Below, piece after piece: positions 41,424-49,668 of a stretch of DNA of 64,000 nucleotides. The position numbers and the translations under genes are program-made. This stretch comes from Pedobacter sp. PACM 27299 (GTDB lineage: Bacteria; Bacteroidota; Bacteroidia; Sphingobacteriales; Sphingobacteriaceae), in the NCBI RefSeq assembly GCF_001412655.1, contig NZ_CP012996.1:4960001-5024000 (forward strand), read 5' to 3'. The number at the start of each line of letters is the position of its first letter. The stretch's first letter is position 1. The notes below the pieces were generated by a model. That model saw nothing but the letters and a program-made list of their open reading frames with translations. It was not told the origin of the DNA and ran no database searches.

Positions 41424-44366
41424 TTACATGAAGCTTCCATCCCCTCTTCTCATCACTCCTCTTCCATTTCTCCCTGTCGCACCGGACCATTTCTGCAATC
41501 TCATGGTCAGCTTCACCATAAAATACCTACTCAGGGCGTTAGATTTTGTATCGACAATATCGGTACCATCAATCTGCTGTGTGACAAAGTTATTTTGGTT
41601 AAGTACATCAAATGCCTGAACGGTTACTTTTCCTCTACGGTCAAAAAATTCCTTTTCTGCATACATATTGATTACAAAAGGGTTGGAAGTGATGTTAGAG
41701 CTGATACCTCTTACATAGTTTTTGCTGGCGCTATAGCCAAATAAGTAGCTATCCCATAAATACACCCTTCCATCTACATTTAGGGCTAGGGTATTGGTAT
41801 TCGTATTGGCAGCAGTGATCACACTGTTAGTCGAACGCGTATTGGTATAAGAAACATTCGGATTAATCTCGAACCATTCAGTCGGGTTGATCCTTGGTCC
41901 AAAACGTTCCATCATCGTTTGCACATTAGCCACATTTAGTACCCCATTCGACATAGACAAACGGTGATCATAACTATAGGAACCACTTAAAGCGAGATTA
42001 TATTTTCTATCATTTAATTGTTTGTTCACAGAATAGTTGGCATTAATACGATACACGCCATTGGTGTTTAAATACCTGGTTTCATTGATCGTATTGGTCC
42101 CACCTTTAGGGAGTTCTGTTCTGATCTGCACGACATTTCTGATCACCGCATTGTCTGTAGTTGAGGCATTCACATTCAGGGAATAATTCAACTTTGAGTT
42201 GGCGATATAATTATTGTAATTGGCATTCAGGGTATGAGTAAAAGAGGCCAAAAGATCGGGGTTACCGATCACGGGGCTCTGTGGATTCGTCACATCTCTA
42301 ACTGGCTGAATCTGATCAAATGAAGGTTCAACTGCATTTCCTGAATAGTTGATTTGGACTTTATGCTGTCTGGACCACATATATTCAAAGCGTGCAATTG
42401 GGATCAGGTTAAAGCTATTTCTATGTGTACTGGTTCCTAAGCTCGCCTTCGTTCCTGATAAAACAGCAGGTACGCCGGTTAATCCTACGGAGAACCTCAC
42501 TTTAGACATCCTATCCAGGCCGTAGCGATAATTTAATGCAATTCGTCCCTGAGTAAATGAATAATCGTAAATATTACTCAAGGAATCGATCACGGCAAGT
42601 GCACCATTCTCACCAATATTTCTGGTCGTGGCTGTATTGTCGTAACCATTATAATTCAATTGGGCATTAAATTCCAATTGCGTATTGAGCGTCAAAGGCT
42701 CCACGTAAGTCAGACTACCTCTATAATTCTTCTGCAAATTCTTACGTTCCACAATCCGATTCACCAGGGAGTCGTAGGGTAGAATTAAAGGATCTTTATT
42801 GTAAAAGGTATACTTACCATCTTGTATCTGCTCTGAATCCTGGTTATTATTATTCAGATCCACCTGCATGGAAACATTTCTTCTTGGTTTTTTGAATATA
42901 TGCTGATAGAATACAGAGGCACCGATCTGCGGTCTTGTATTTTTTGTTAAATTCCTGATAAACTCATCTCTGTTGTTGTACCCTCTCTGAAAAACAGTAT
43001 CCAAACGGGTACTTGTTGTTGAATTGGTTCTGAAAGTAGGGATCACTCTTAGAAAGTTGCTGCTATCAAGGTCAGCTTCTATTTCTAATCTAAAATTATG
43101 ACTTTGAGTCAGGTTATCAGACATCCTTCTCGACCGCTCATTTGTCAAATTGTCGACCACCCCTTTTTGTACATTTGTATCAATCACTGCATATCTTTTC
43201 GCTGTACTTTCAGTGATGGAATTCACATCTGAGGAATTGAAGCCATAATTCAGGTTCACTGCAATCTTCTTACTTACTTTATCACGGTAGCTCACTGAAC
43301 CATTACCGATCTGAGTGGTTCCCCCACTTGCGCCACCGCTGCTGCCGGAACTACCAGAATTGTTTCCACTGTTTCCTCCGCGGCCACCGCCACCGCCAGT
43401 ATTGCTACTTCCACCGTTATCACCGCTGGAAGCCACACCATTTATCGTGTTATTGAAGCTTCCATTCACACCGATAATTTGATTTCCATTAATTCTCGTT
43501 CCGAAAACTCCGCTTTCAAATCTTTTATTACTTCCTGCGGCCAGGTTTGCATTGACCATATTTCCTACAGATTTATCTGTTCGGGTGGTGATGTTTAAAA
43601 TCTTTTCCGCGTCGCCGTCTTTTACGCCGGTTCTTGCCGCCTGATCTCCATAATCGTCAACAATTTGTATTTTATCAACGATTTCTGCAGGAAGATTTTT
43701 AATTGCATTCGCGATATCTCCTCCTAAATATTCTTTACCATTCAGTTTAGCTTTTGTGATTGACTGTCCCTGGTGAACTAATGTTCCATCGGTTCCCACT
43801 TCCATGCCTTCCATCTTCTTCAGTAATTCATCAACGGAGGCATTCTTCCTGACGATATAATCGCTGGCTTTATACTCTACGGTATCTGTTTTATAAGTAA
43901 TTGATGGCGTACCACTGATCACGACTTCATTCAGGAGATTTTTTTCCTCTTTTAGCGTAATTGGATCCATTACAATTCTCGGAATCGCATCATTCTGCTT
44001 ATAACGAACAGGTTTAGTAGGCGCATATCCAATGCTTTGAACCATCAGCGTATAAGTAGCAGATTTTACATTTTTGAAGACAAAAATACCATCTGAATTT
44101 GTACTGGTTTTCAACGTATCCTTAGCCGAAGTCAGGGTTACGGTAGCGCCAATTACCCCCAGATCCGTAGAGTCTTTTACAATTCCACTGATTTCCCTTG
44201 TAGGAAGCGGTGGTGGTGCGGTTTCTTTACCTTGGTTTTGGGCAAATCCGTATGCTGAACTGAAAATGAAACCTAATAACAGTAATGTTCTTTTTAATAG
44301 CCCAGAATGCCGGGTACGCTGAAATTGCTGCAGTCGGGGGACTGTAACCGAGTAGAAATGGTTCAT
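41424..44366 (-). CDS. TonB-linked outer-membrane beta-barrel protein (OMP_b-brl_3 type)
   Basis: 980 residues. Signal-like segment LLLLGFIFSSAYGFAQ near residue 35, a carboxypeptidase-regulatory-like domain (ISGIVKDSTDLGVIGATVTL, FKNVKSATYTLMVQSIGY), a TonB plug-like region (ASVDELLKKMEGMEVGTDGTL, KLNGKEYLGGDI, AEIVDKIQIVDDYGDQA), then a long barrel. Near residues 310-350 a Gly/Ser/Asn-rich loop (NTGGGGGRGGNSGNNSGSSG) interrupts the first barrel strands. Cargo unknown; this branch lacks a SusD partner. It lies 75 bases after the CBM9-like gene, which shares the glycine-rich feature. Confidence 0.88.
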   Translation of the reverse strand: MNHFYSVTVPRLQQFQRTRHSGLLKRTLLLLGFIFSSAYGFAQNQGKETAPPPLPTREISGIVKDSTDLGVIGATVTLTSAKDTLKTSTNSDGIFVFKNVKSATYTLMVQSIGYAPTKPVRYKQNDAIPRIVMDPITLKEEKNLLNEVVISGTPSITYKTDTVEYKASDYIVRKNASVDELLKKMEGMEVGTDGTLVHQGQSITKAKLNGKEYLGGDIANAIKNLPAEIVDKIQIVDDYGDQAARTGVKDGDAEKILNITTRTDKSVGNMVNANLAAGSNKRFESGVFGTRINGNQIIGVNGSFNNTINGVASSGDNGGSSNTGGGGGRGGNSGNNSGSSGSSGGASGGTTQIGNGSVSYRDKVSKKIAVNLNYGFNSSDVNSITESTAKRYAVIDTNVQKGVVDNLTNERSRRMSDNLTQSHNFRLEIEADLDSSNFLRVIPTFRTNSTTSTRLDTVFQRGYNNRDEFIRNLTKNTRPQIGASVFYQHIFKKPRRNVSMQVDLNNNNQDSEQIQDGKYTFYNKDPLILPYDSLVNRIVERKNLQKNYRGSLTYVEPLTLNTQLEFNAQLNYNGYDNTATTRNIGENGALAVIDSLSNIYDYSFTQGRIALNYRYGLDRMSKVRFSVGLTGVPAVLSGTKASLGTSTHRNSFNLIPIARFEYMWSRQHKVQINYSGNAVEPSFDQIQPVRDVTNPQSPVIGNPDLLASFTHTLNANYNNYIANSKLNYSLNVNASTTDNAVIRNVVQIRTELPKGGTNTINETRYLNTNGVYRINANYSVNKQLNDRKYNLALSGSYSYDHRLSMSNGVLNVANVQTMMERFGPRINPTEWFEINPNVSYTNTRSTNSVITAANTNTNTLALNVDGRVYLWDSYLFGYSASKNYVRGISSNITSNPFVINMYAEKEFFDRRGKVTVQAFDVLNQNNFVTQQIDGTDIVDTKSNALSRYFMVKLTMRLQKWSGATGRNGRGVMRRGDGSFM

Positions 44367-44441
44367 GAGTTTGTATGGTTGGTTTGTGTGTGTCTATGTG
44401 TAAACTGGGACCCGGCTACTGGTTCCTTTTTTTAGGCCAGA

Positions 44442-45314
44442 TTATTTCTTTGCTAAGGTATACTTGCCCCAAAAATCAGTTGGGCTGATCAGTGCCTGAA
44501 AGTCGAAGTTACCACCTCCGCCTCCACCACGAGGACCAAAATTACCACCGCCACCGCCTCTTGGACCGCCGCCGCCACCGCCATCAAATCCTGGCATCTG
44601 TAAGCCGTTCAGTTTAATATTGTAGGCAAATTCTGCAGCGCTGTCTTTAGAAAGCCCCAAAGCAGATAATGGAATAGCAATTTCATAAAATAAAGCATTG
44701 TCTTTGGTGATATTAGCAACTGCTTTAATCCCGTATTCATTATATATAGATATCAAGGTGTCCGTGGTGTTTTTAAAGCCATTGATTCTAATCTCTTTAA
44801 CTTGTGCCAATTGCTTTTTCTGCATTTCGGCCATCATAGAATCTCTTTGTAACTTACTCACTTGCCCTCCAGCAGCCGAACCCATCACTGTGCCCATCAT
44901 CATCGTTCTACGACCGCCAGGACCCTGACCGCCACCGCCACCAGTTCTCATGTTGGCTCTGTTCACGACAGGATAAGTTAAAGTAATGCTTTCTTTTTCT
45001 TTCTTTTTACCATCAGGATTGATAGAAAGTGTTATCCCACCAGCCAGGATTTTAGTATTATTGCTAGCCTCTGTAGATTTGATGGCAACATACAGGTTAT
45101 TGTCGTCATTGGCCATCGTATAATAGATATTTGTTCTCTTATTTAGTGCCTGAAAACTATCATTCCATTCTGTATTTCTTCCATCCGCTCTTATTCCTGC
45201 CGGTGCATATACCCCATTTGTTTGTACATCTGGTAGTTTCTGAGCATATCCTGCTGAACTGATGGCCAGCAATAATAAGGAAGAAGGGATTAATTTGGAG
45301 AGTTTCATTTTCAT
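44442..45314 (-). CDS. Secreted CBM9-like protein with glycine-rich segments
   Basis: 290 residues with a signal peptide (LIPSSLLLLAISSAGYAQ). Residues about 35-105 (IRADGRNTEWNDSFQALNK, YYTMANDDNNLYVAIKST) follow the pattern of CBM9/DOMON-type beta-sandwiches. Two low-complexity runs follow: GGGGGQGPGGRR near 125 and alternating GGGGG-PRGGGGG-NFGPRGGGGGG near 240-270. The C-terminus ALISPTDFWGKYTLAKK is conserved-looking. Function unknown; the fixed pairing with the barrel protein downstream suggests a periplasmic or surface partner. Not clearly a carbohydrate binder. Confidence 0.72.
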   Translation of the reverse strand: MKMKLSKLIPSSLLLLAISSAGYAQKLPDVQTNGVYAPAGIRADGRNTEWNDSFQALNKRTNIYYTMANDDNNLYVAIKSTEASNNTKILAGGITLSINPDGKKKEKESITLTYPVVNRANMRTGGGGGQGPGGRRTMMMGTVMGSAAGGQVSKLQRDSMMAEMQKKQLAQVKEIRINGFKNTTDTLISIYNEYGIKAVANITKDNALFYEIAIPLSALGLSKDSAAEFAYNIKLNGLQMPGFDGGGGGGPRGGGGGNFGPRGGGGGGNFDFQALISPTDFWGKYTLAKK

Positions 45315-45383
45315 AGTGGTTCAAATTAAAGAGATCGATATATTCTTTGATGTGTTTAGGACTTTAGAAATTGGTTTAGGTTT

Positions 45384-45416
45384 AATCTTTACACAAATTT
45401 TCTCTGTGTAAAGATT
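45384..45416. promoter_or_regulatory. 12-base inverted repeat upstream of the CBM9-like gene
   Basis: AATCTTTACACA (45384-45395) and TGTGTAAAGATT (45405-45416), perfect, spacer 9. It lies 70 bases before the start of the leftward CBM9-barrel operon and could be an operator, or a terminator for a rightward transcript (TTTT follows on the plus strand), though no gene precedes it on that strand. Confidence 0.45.
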
Positions 45417-45543
45417 TTTGTTCTTCAGCCATTCTTCTTTACAGCCTCAGACCCGCTCCAAAATCAATGCGAATTAAACATAAAATATATACTGGATAAA
45501 ATATCTACCTTAATTTGTTACATACAGAATTGTGAATCAAGAA

Positions 45544-45957
45544 CTAACCTTCACAATTTTTGATTTCGATTTTAGCGATTCCCAGCCAATTTTCTGCCGA
45601 GACACCATCAGCACCCAGCAAAACCTTAGGATCATGACCTATATGGCCGCCAATTTCATGGATCATTTCCTTACTGATTGCTTTGTTATTAATCCGGACC
45701 GGTTCATCTAAAGTATCCGTACAAATTTCCAGATCATAGATGCCATCCACCATAGTTTTACAGATCATCAGGTCAATACCTTTCTCTTGAACCATTCGTT
45801 TTAATTCAGAAAAAGCATGGTTAACCTGTGCAGTACGATCCTCAGTGAAGCCCATTTTTAGTGCTCCATTAAATCCATCGCGACTATCTCTTGTTAAATT
45901 AAAGCCATTTACATCCGCTAACACGGATTCTATAATCAATCTGTCCATAATTTCCAT
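45544..45957 (-). CDS. Hypothetical cytoplasmic protein
   Basis: 137 residues, no signal peptide or membrane span. It starts MEIMDRLIIESVLADVNGFN (ATG 45957; a second ATG at 45948) and ends GIAKIEIKNCEG. The composition is that of a normal folded protein, with NKAISKEMIHEIGGHIGHDPKVLLGADGVSAENWLGI toward the C-terminus. I do not recognise the family. It stands alone between the CBM9-barrel cassette and a divergent microprotein frame. Confidence 0.65.
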   Translation of the reverse strand: MEIMDRLIIESVLADVNGFNLTRDSRDGFNGALKMGFTEDRTAQVNHAFSELKRMVQEKGIDLMICKTMVDGIYDLEICTDTLDEPVRINNKAISKEMIHEIGGHIGHDPKVLLGADGVSAENWLGIAKIEIKNCEG

Positions 45958-46068
45958 TTTAAAGAATTCTCTCTATTTAAAAGCTAATAAACGGTCTAAT
46001 TGTTTGATCAAAATTAAAAACAGCAGTTTTTTTGGTTTTATTTTATACCTTAAAAAAAAAATAAAAGC

Positions 46069-46179
46069 ATGAACATACAAGGAGTAAAAGTAGGACTGTC
46101 AGAAATCATGATCATGTTGATGGGGCTCATCATTGTCTTTTTAATTATAAGGGCCTTTATTGTCAAGCCAAAAGGATAA
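46069..46179 (+). CDS. Putative 36-residue single-span membrane microprotein
   Basis: ATG at 46069, preceded by an A-rich tract as is usual for Bacteroidota starts. The peptide begins MNIQGVKVGLSE, has one hydrophobic span of about 21 residues (IMIMLMGLIIVFLIIRAF), and ends in basic VKPKG. It is convergent with cydB, 32 bases away, with a hairpin at its stop. In size and topology it resembles accessory peptides of cytochrome bd oxidases (CydX), but it is on the opposite strand and shows no CydX motif. No promoter box was recognised, so expression is unproven. Confidence 0.42.
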   Translation: MNIQGVKVGLSEIMIMLMGLIIVFLIIRAFIVKPKG

Positions 46180-46199
46180 AATGAATCCTCATTTTATCC
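46174..46199. terminator. Hairpin between the microprotein frame and cydB
   Basis: GGATAAAATGA (46174-46184) pairs perfectly with TCATTTTATCC (46189-46199) around a 4-base loop and overlaps the microprotein stop codon. There is no T run, so termination would be weak; 13 bases from the cydB stop. Confidence 0.5.
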
Positions 46200-46211
46200 A
46201 TCGCAATTTGG

Positions 46212-47231
46212 TTAATGATCAGTCTCAACATTCGTTTTCTTTTGGAAAATATAGATGAGGTACACTAAGGCCGGCAAAATAAATATACTGCCGATCAATA
46301 AGGCATAACCTAAAGTCTCTATGGTTTTAGCCTGGCCCTGATGCGTCAACAAAGAAAGATTAGCACCATCTTTTAATAAAAGAATATCAGGAAAGTGGCT
46401 GTAGGTAGCGGCAAATAAAATCATGGTGACCTGGAAGCCTGCCAGCAGCCTTAACATAATAGGCTTATTTTGTCCCAATACAAAGAACATGACTACTAAT
46501 GAAATACTGGCCGCAATGATAGCAATCAGTCCTGGGGTATCTCCAAAAATCCAGTGAATCAAAGGAATTTGCTCAAAGTAAGCCGCAAGGAACACCAATG
46601 CTCCACAAAACATCACGATAAAAATAATTCTTCTTGCTTTTCTAATAAAATGGTTCCTATCGTTTTCTTCTGTTGTTTGTCCAATGATAAAGATAGTGGC
46701 TAAAAAAGCACAGATACTAACAGTAAAAATGCCTACGGCAACAGAGAACCAGTTCAGCCAGCTGAATACATAGGCCGATAAGAAGTCATTTGCGTGTGGA
46801 TCTATCCTTCCTGAAACAGCGCTCGCCGCGATTATCCCCAAAAAGAATGGGGTAATCAAGCTAGAATACACAAATATTGGCGTATAAACTTTCTGCATGT
46901 CATCTTCTACAGCATCATAATTCCTAAATACAAAAGCGGTACCTCTGGCGATGATGCCCAAAAGCATCCCCACCAGTGGGATATGAAGATATATAGATAC
47001 AGTGGTATATATTTTAGGAAAGCCTACAAAAAGAATCACAACAGCAATGATCAGCCACATGTGATTGGCTTCCCAAATAGGGCCAATTGCTTTATACATC
47101 GTTTTTCGGGTCTTTTCCTTGTTTTTTTCCGAGGTAAACAGTTCAATGATACCAGCTCCAAAATCGGCACCACCCAATAAAATATAAAGTAAAATAGCGG
47201 TCCAGAGAAAAATAATCACAACGTATATCAT
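46212..47231 (-). CDS. cydB: Cytochrome bd ubiquinol oxidase subunit II
   Basis: 339 residues with eight or nine membrane spans. Partner of CydA in the oxygen-scavenging bd oxidase of the inner membrane. Seen: the N-terminal WTAILLYILLGGADFGAGIIEL with the conserved GGADFGAG, IGPIWEANHMWLIIAVVILFVGFPK, and RGTAFVFRNYD. Starts 4 bases after cydA in the leftward direction, so one operon. A short His tail (ETDH) ends the protein. Confidence 0.95.
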   Translation of the reverse strand: MIYVVIIFLWTAILLYILLGGADFGAGIIELFTSEKNKEKTRKTMYKAIGPIWEANHMWLIIAVVILFVGFPKIYTTVSIYLHIPLVGMLLGIIARGTAFVFRNYDAVEDDMQKVYTPIFVYSSLITPFFLGIIAASAVSGRIDPHANDFLSAYVFSWLNWFSVAVGIFTVSICAFLATIFIIGQTTEENDRNHFIRKARRIIFIVMFCGALVFLAAYFEQIPLIHWIFGDTPGLIAIIAASISLVVMFFVLGQNKPIMLRLLAGFQVTMILFAATYSHFPDILLLKDGANLSLLTHQGQAKTIETLGYALLIGSIFILPALVYLIYIFQKKTNVETDH

Positions 47232-47235
47232 AATA

Positions 47236-48564
47236 TTAGCTTTTAGGAACTTCGGATGATGAATTGTACAATTTACCTACCATGGTAATCTGGCGGTACA
47301 ATAACAAGCTCACGATAACTGCCAGAGAGATGTATACCGCAGTAAAAAGATAAAAAGAATAGGCAATTCCGGGCATAGGCGTAACTGCATCAGCAGTACG
47401 CATCACCCCATGAATAATCCAAGGCTGTCGGCCAACCTCAGTGACTGTCCAGCCGGCTTCTAAAGCAATAAATCCCATTGGTGTGGCCAGGACAAATAAC
47501 TTAAGCAGCCAATTACTTCTAAGCCAGCTTTTTTTCTTCCATAAGGCAAGGAAATATAAGAATGCTATGCCCACCATCGCCATGCCTAAGCCCACCATAA
47601 TCTGAAAGGCATAGTGTGTCACTGCAACCGGAGGCTGATCTTCTTTCGGAATGCTATCCAGACCTTTTACCTCTCCATTAAAATCGCCGGTAGTCATAAA
47701 ACTAAGTAAACCAGGAATTCTGATCGCATAATCAACTGTTTTTCTAGCGGTATCAGGAATACCACCAATGATCAATGGGGCATTTCTTTCCGTATGAAAA
47801 TGGGCTTCCATTGCGGCTAATTTTGCCGGCTGACGTTTGGCCACGTCTTTTGCAGATATATCTCCACTTAAGGGCTGTAAACAGGCGAAGACAGTAGCAA
47901 ATATTGCAGCAATTCTAAAGGCCATACTATGAAAAGCTACATTTTTACCTTTCAGAATCATCAGTGCATGGACTCCTGCAACAGCAAAACCGGTAGACAC
48001 GAATGCGGCTACCGTCATGTGTAAGGCCTGAGAAAACCAGGCGTCATTAAACATCGCTTTAACCGGATCTATATTTAAGTACTGTCCGTCTATATAATCA
48101 AATCCTGCAGGGCTGTTCATCCAGGCATTTGCGGCTACCACCAGAATTCCTGATAGCAAACCACTAATCCCTACCACTACCCCTGTTGCCCAATGAAACC
48201 ATGGATGGAGTCTGTTCCAGCCATAGAGATAAAAACCTAGGGCAATTGCTTCAATAAAAAATGCCGTTCCCTCTAAGGAGAAAGGCATTCCAAATATTGG
48301 GCCGGCATGTTCCATAAATTTTGGCCAGAGCAGGCCTAGTTCAAAAGACAAAACCGTTCCGGAAACTGCTCCGGTAGCAAAGAAAATCGCTACACCGGCA
48401 CTCCATGCTTTTGTGACATCCCGATAAACTGTTTTCTTGGTTTTAAGCCAGTAAAAATGTGCCAGTGACATGAAAAATGGCATGACCATTCCGATACAAG
48501 CAAATACAATGTGAAAGCCTAAGGAAAAGGCCATCTGAAGGCGGGCAGCTAAAAAATCGTCCAT
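47236..48564 (-). CDS. cydA: Cytochrome bd ubiquinol oxidase subunit I
   Basis: 442 residues, shorter than E. coli CydA (522); the deficit lies in the quinol-binding Q-loop, so this is a short-loop form common outside Proteobacteria. His18 in FSLGFHIVFACIGM is the likely haem b595/d ligand. GLLWPKFMEHAGPIFGMPFSLEGTAFFIEA with the conserved GRxPW-like GRQPWIIHGVMRTADAVTP near the C-terminus is typical. It receives electrons from quinol, for example from the Ndh at 8.8 kb, and reduces oxygen to water. Confidence 0.95.
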   Translation of the reverse strand: MDDFLAARLQMAFSLGFHIVFACIGMVMPFFMSLAHFYWLKTKKTVYRDVTKAWSAGVAIFFATGAVSGTVLSFELGLLWPKFMEHAGPIFGMPFSLEGTAFFIEAIALGFYLYGWNRLHPWFHWATGVVVGISGLLSGILVVAANAWMNSPAGFDYIDGQYLNIDPVKAMFNDAWFSQALHMTVAAFVSTGFAVAGVHALMILKGKNVAFHSMAFRIAAIFATVFACLQPLSGDISAKDVAKRQPAKLAAMEAHFHTERNAPLIIGGIPDTARKTVDYAIRIPGLLSFMTTGDFNGEVKGLDSIPKEDQPPVAVTHYAFQIMVGLGMAMVGIAFLYFLALWKKKSWLRSNWLLKLFVLATPMGFIALEAGWTVTEVGRQPWIIHGVMRTADAVTPMPGIAYSFYLFTAVYISLAVIVSLLLYRQITMVGKLYNSSSEVPKS

Positions 48565-48819
48565 ATTAAATTTAAAATAAACGGTAATGGATAAAAGAAA
48601 TCTTTGCCCGCTAAGGTACTGCTTAATGCGCGCAGAACATATTTTTCATGGATTAATTAAACATTTCCAGGTAAAAAATCAAAGGGTTAAACTCTTCAAA
48701 ACTTCCTATCTAATTTTAACCAGCAGACAACATTAAATATCTTTAATTAATTATTAGTTACAAAACTCACCATAAATCGATAATTAAATATAGATTCGAA
48801 GCTCATCAATCCCACTTAT

Positions 48820-49668
48820 ATGAACAGAAAGATCGTACGCTCCATTGGAACATTCCTGCGCCCAGTTTACCTATGCGCGTTGTGCTGTATTTTACTGAGT
48901 TATAGCTGCAGCAAAAATGAAGAATCGCCAGATCCGGTAAAAGAACAGGACAAATCAAAGGAGCCAGAAAAACCTGATCCGCCGTTAAATACGGCCTTGG
49001 TACCTTCCACTATCAAGTCACAGAATTTACTGCTGACCTTCAAGTATGATGAAGAAAAAAACCTACTGATGGAGTTGGTTCAATCTGATGGATGGCTTAC
49101 TAAATTCTTTTATCGCTCAGACCAGACTCCGATGGAGCTGGAATACTACAAAGACAATAAGCTGCAGCAAAGCGTCGGCTATATCTTCAACAAAGATGGT
49201 CGGCTGGACAAGATTGCATTGTTTGATAAAAATTCAATATCCTATGGTTTCTATTTGGTGGTTCAGGATGAGGGAAAACGAACCACGCAATTAAAGAAAT
49301 ATGATGCAAAAGGCAAATTGATGGAAGAGGAAAACATCAGTTATGATCAGCTGGGGAATATCACCACAATCATGCTGACCAACAATGGCAAAATCACCAC
49401 CATGAGCAGTACTTACGACGACCGCCCTGGAATTTACCGCAATATCCCCCACTTTCAATTGTTATTCCTGGCACAGCCACAACAGCAAGCCAGAGCCCTT
49501 TACTCCATCAGTAACCCTTTGCGGCTAGATTACCTGCCTTCTGTTACAAGCAGCAGTATATATACTTACGAATACAACAGCAGTGGCTATCCATCCAGCC
49601 TACAGATGACCCGGGGAAACCTCAGTGAAGCAGTTAAAATGACCTATAAAACACTTAAGCCAAAATAA
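48820..49668 (+). CDS. Hypothetical lipoprotein with YD-repeat-like strands
   Basis: 282 residues. Signal peptide with a lipobox near LSYSCSKNEESPDP, then a charged proline-rich linker. The body is beta-rich with repeated Y-N/D-x-x-G-x-hydrophobic segments (YIFNKDGRLDKI, KYDAKGKLMEEENISYDQLGNITTI, YEYNSSGYPSSLQM), like those of DUF4595 and RHS/YD-type proteins in Bacteroidota. Function unknown. Its stop abuts the stop of the convergent peptidase gene with no base between (TAA|TTA). Confidence 0.78.
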   Translation: MNRKIVRSIGTFLRPVYLCALCCILLSYSCSKNEESPDPVKEQDKSKEPEKPDPPLNTALVPSTIKSQNLLLTFKYDEEKNLLMELVQSDGWLTKFFYRSDQTPMELEYYKDNKLQQSVGYIFNKDGRLDKIALFDKNSISYGFYLVVQDEGKRTTQLKKYDAKGKLMEEENISYDQLGNITTIMLTNNGKITTMSSTYDDRPGIYRNIPHFQLLFLAQPQQQARALYSISNPLRLDYLPSVTSSSIYTYEYNSSGYPSSLQMTRGNLSEAVKMTYKTLKPK

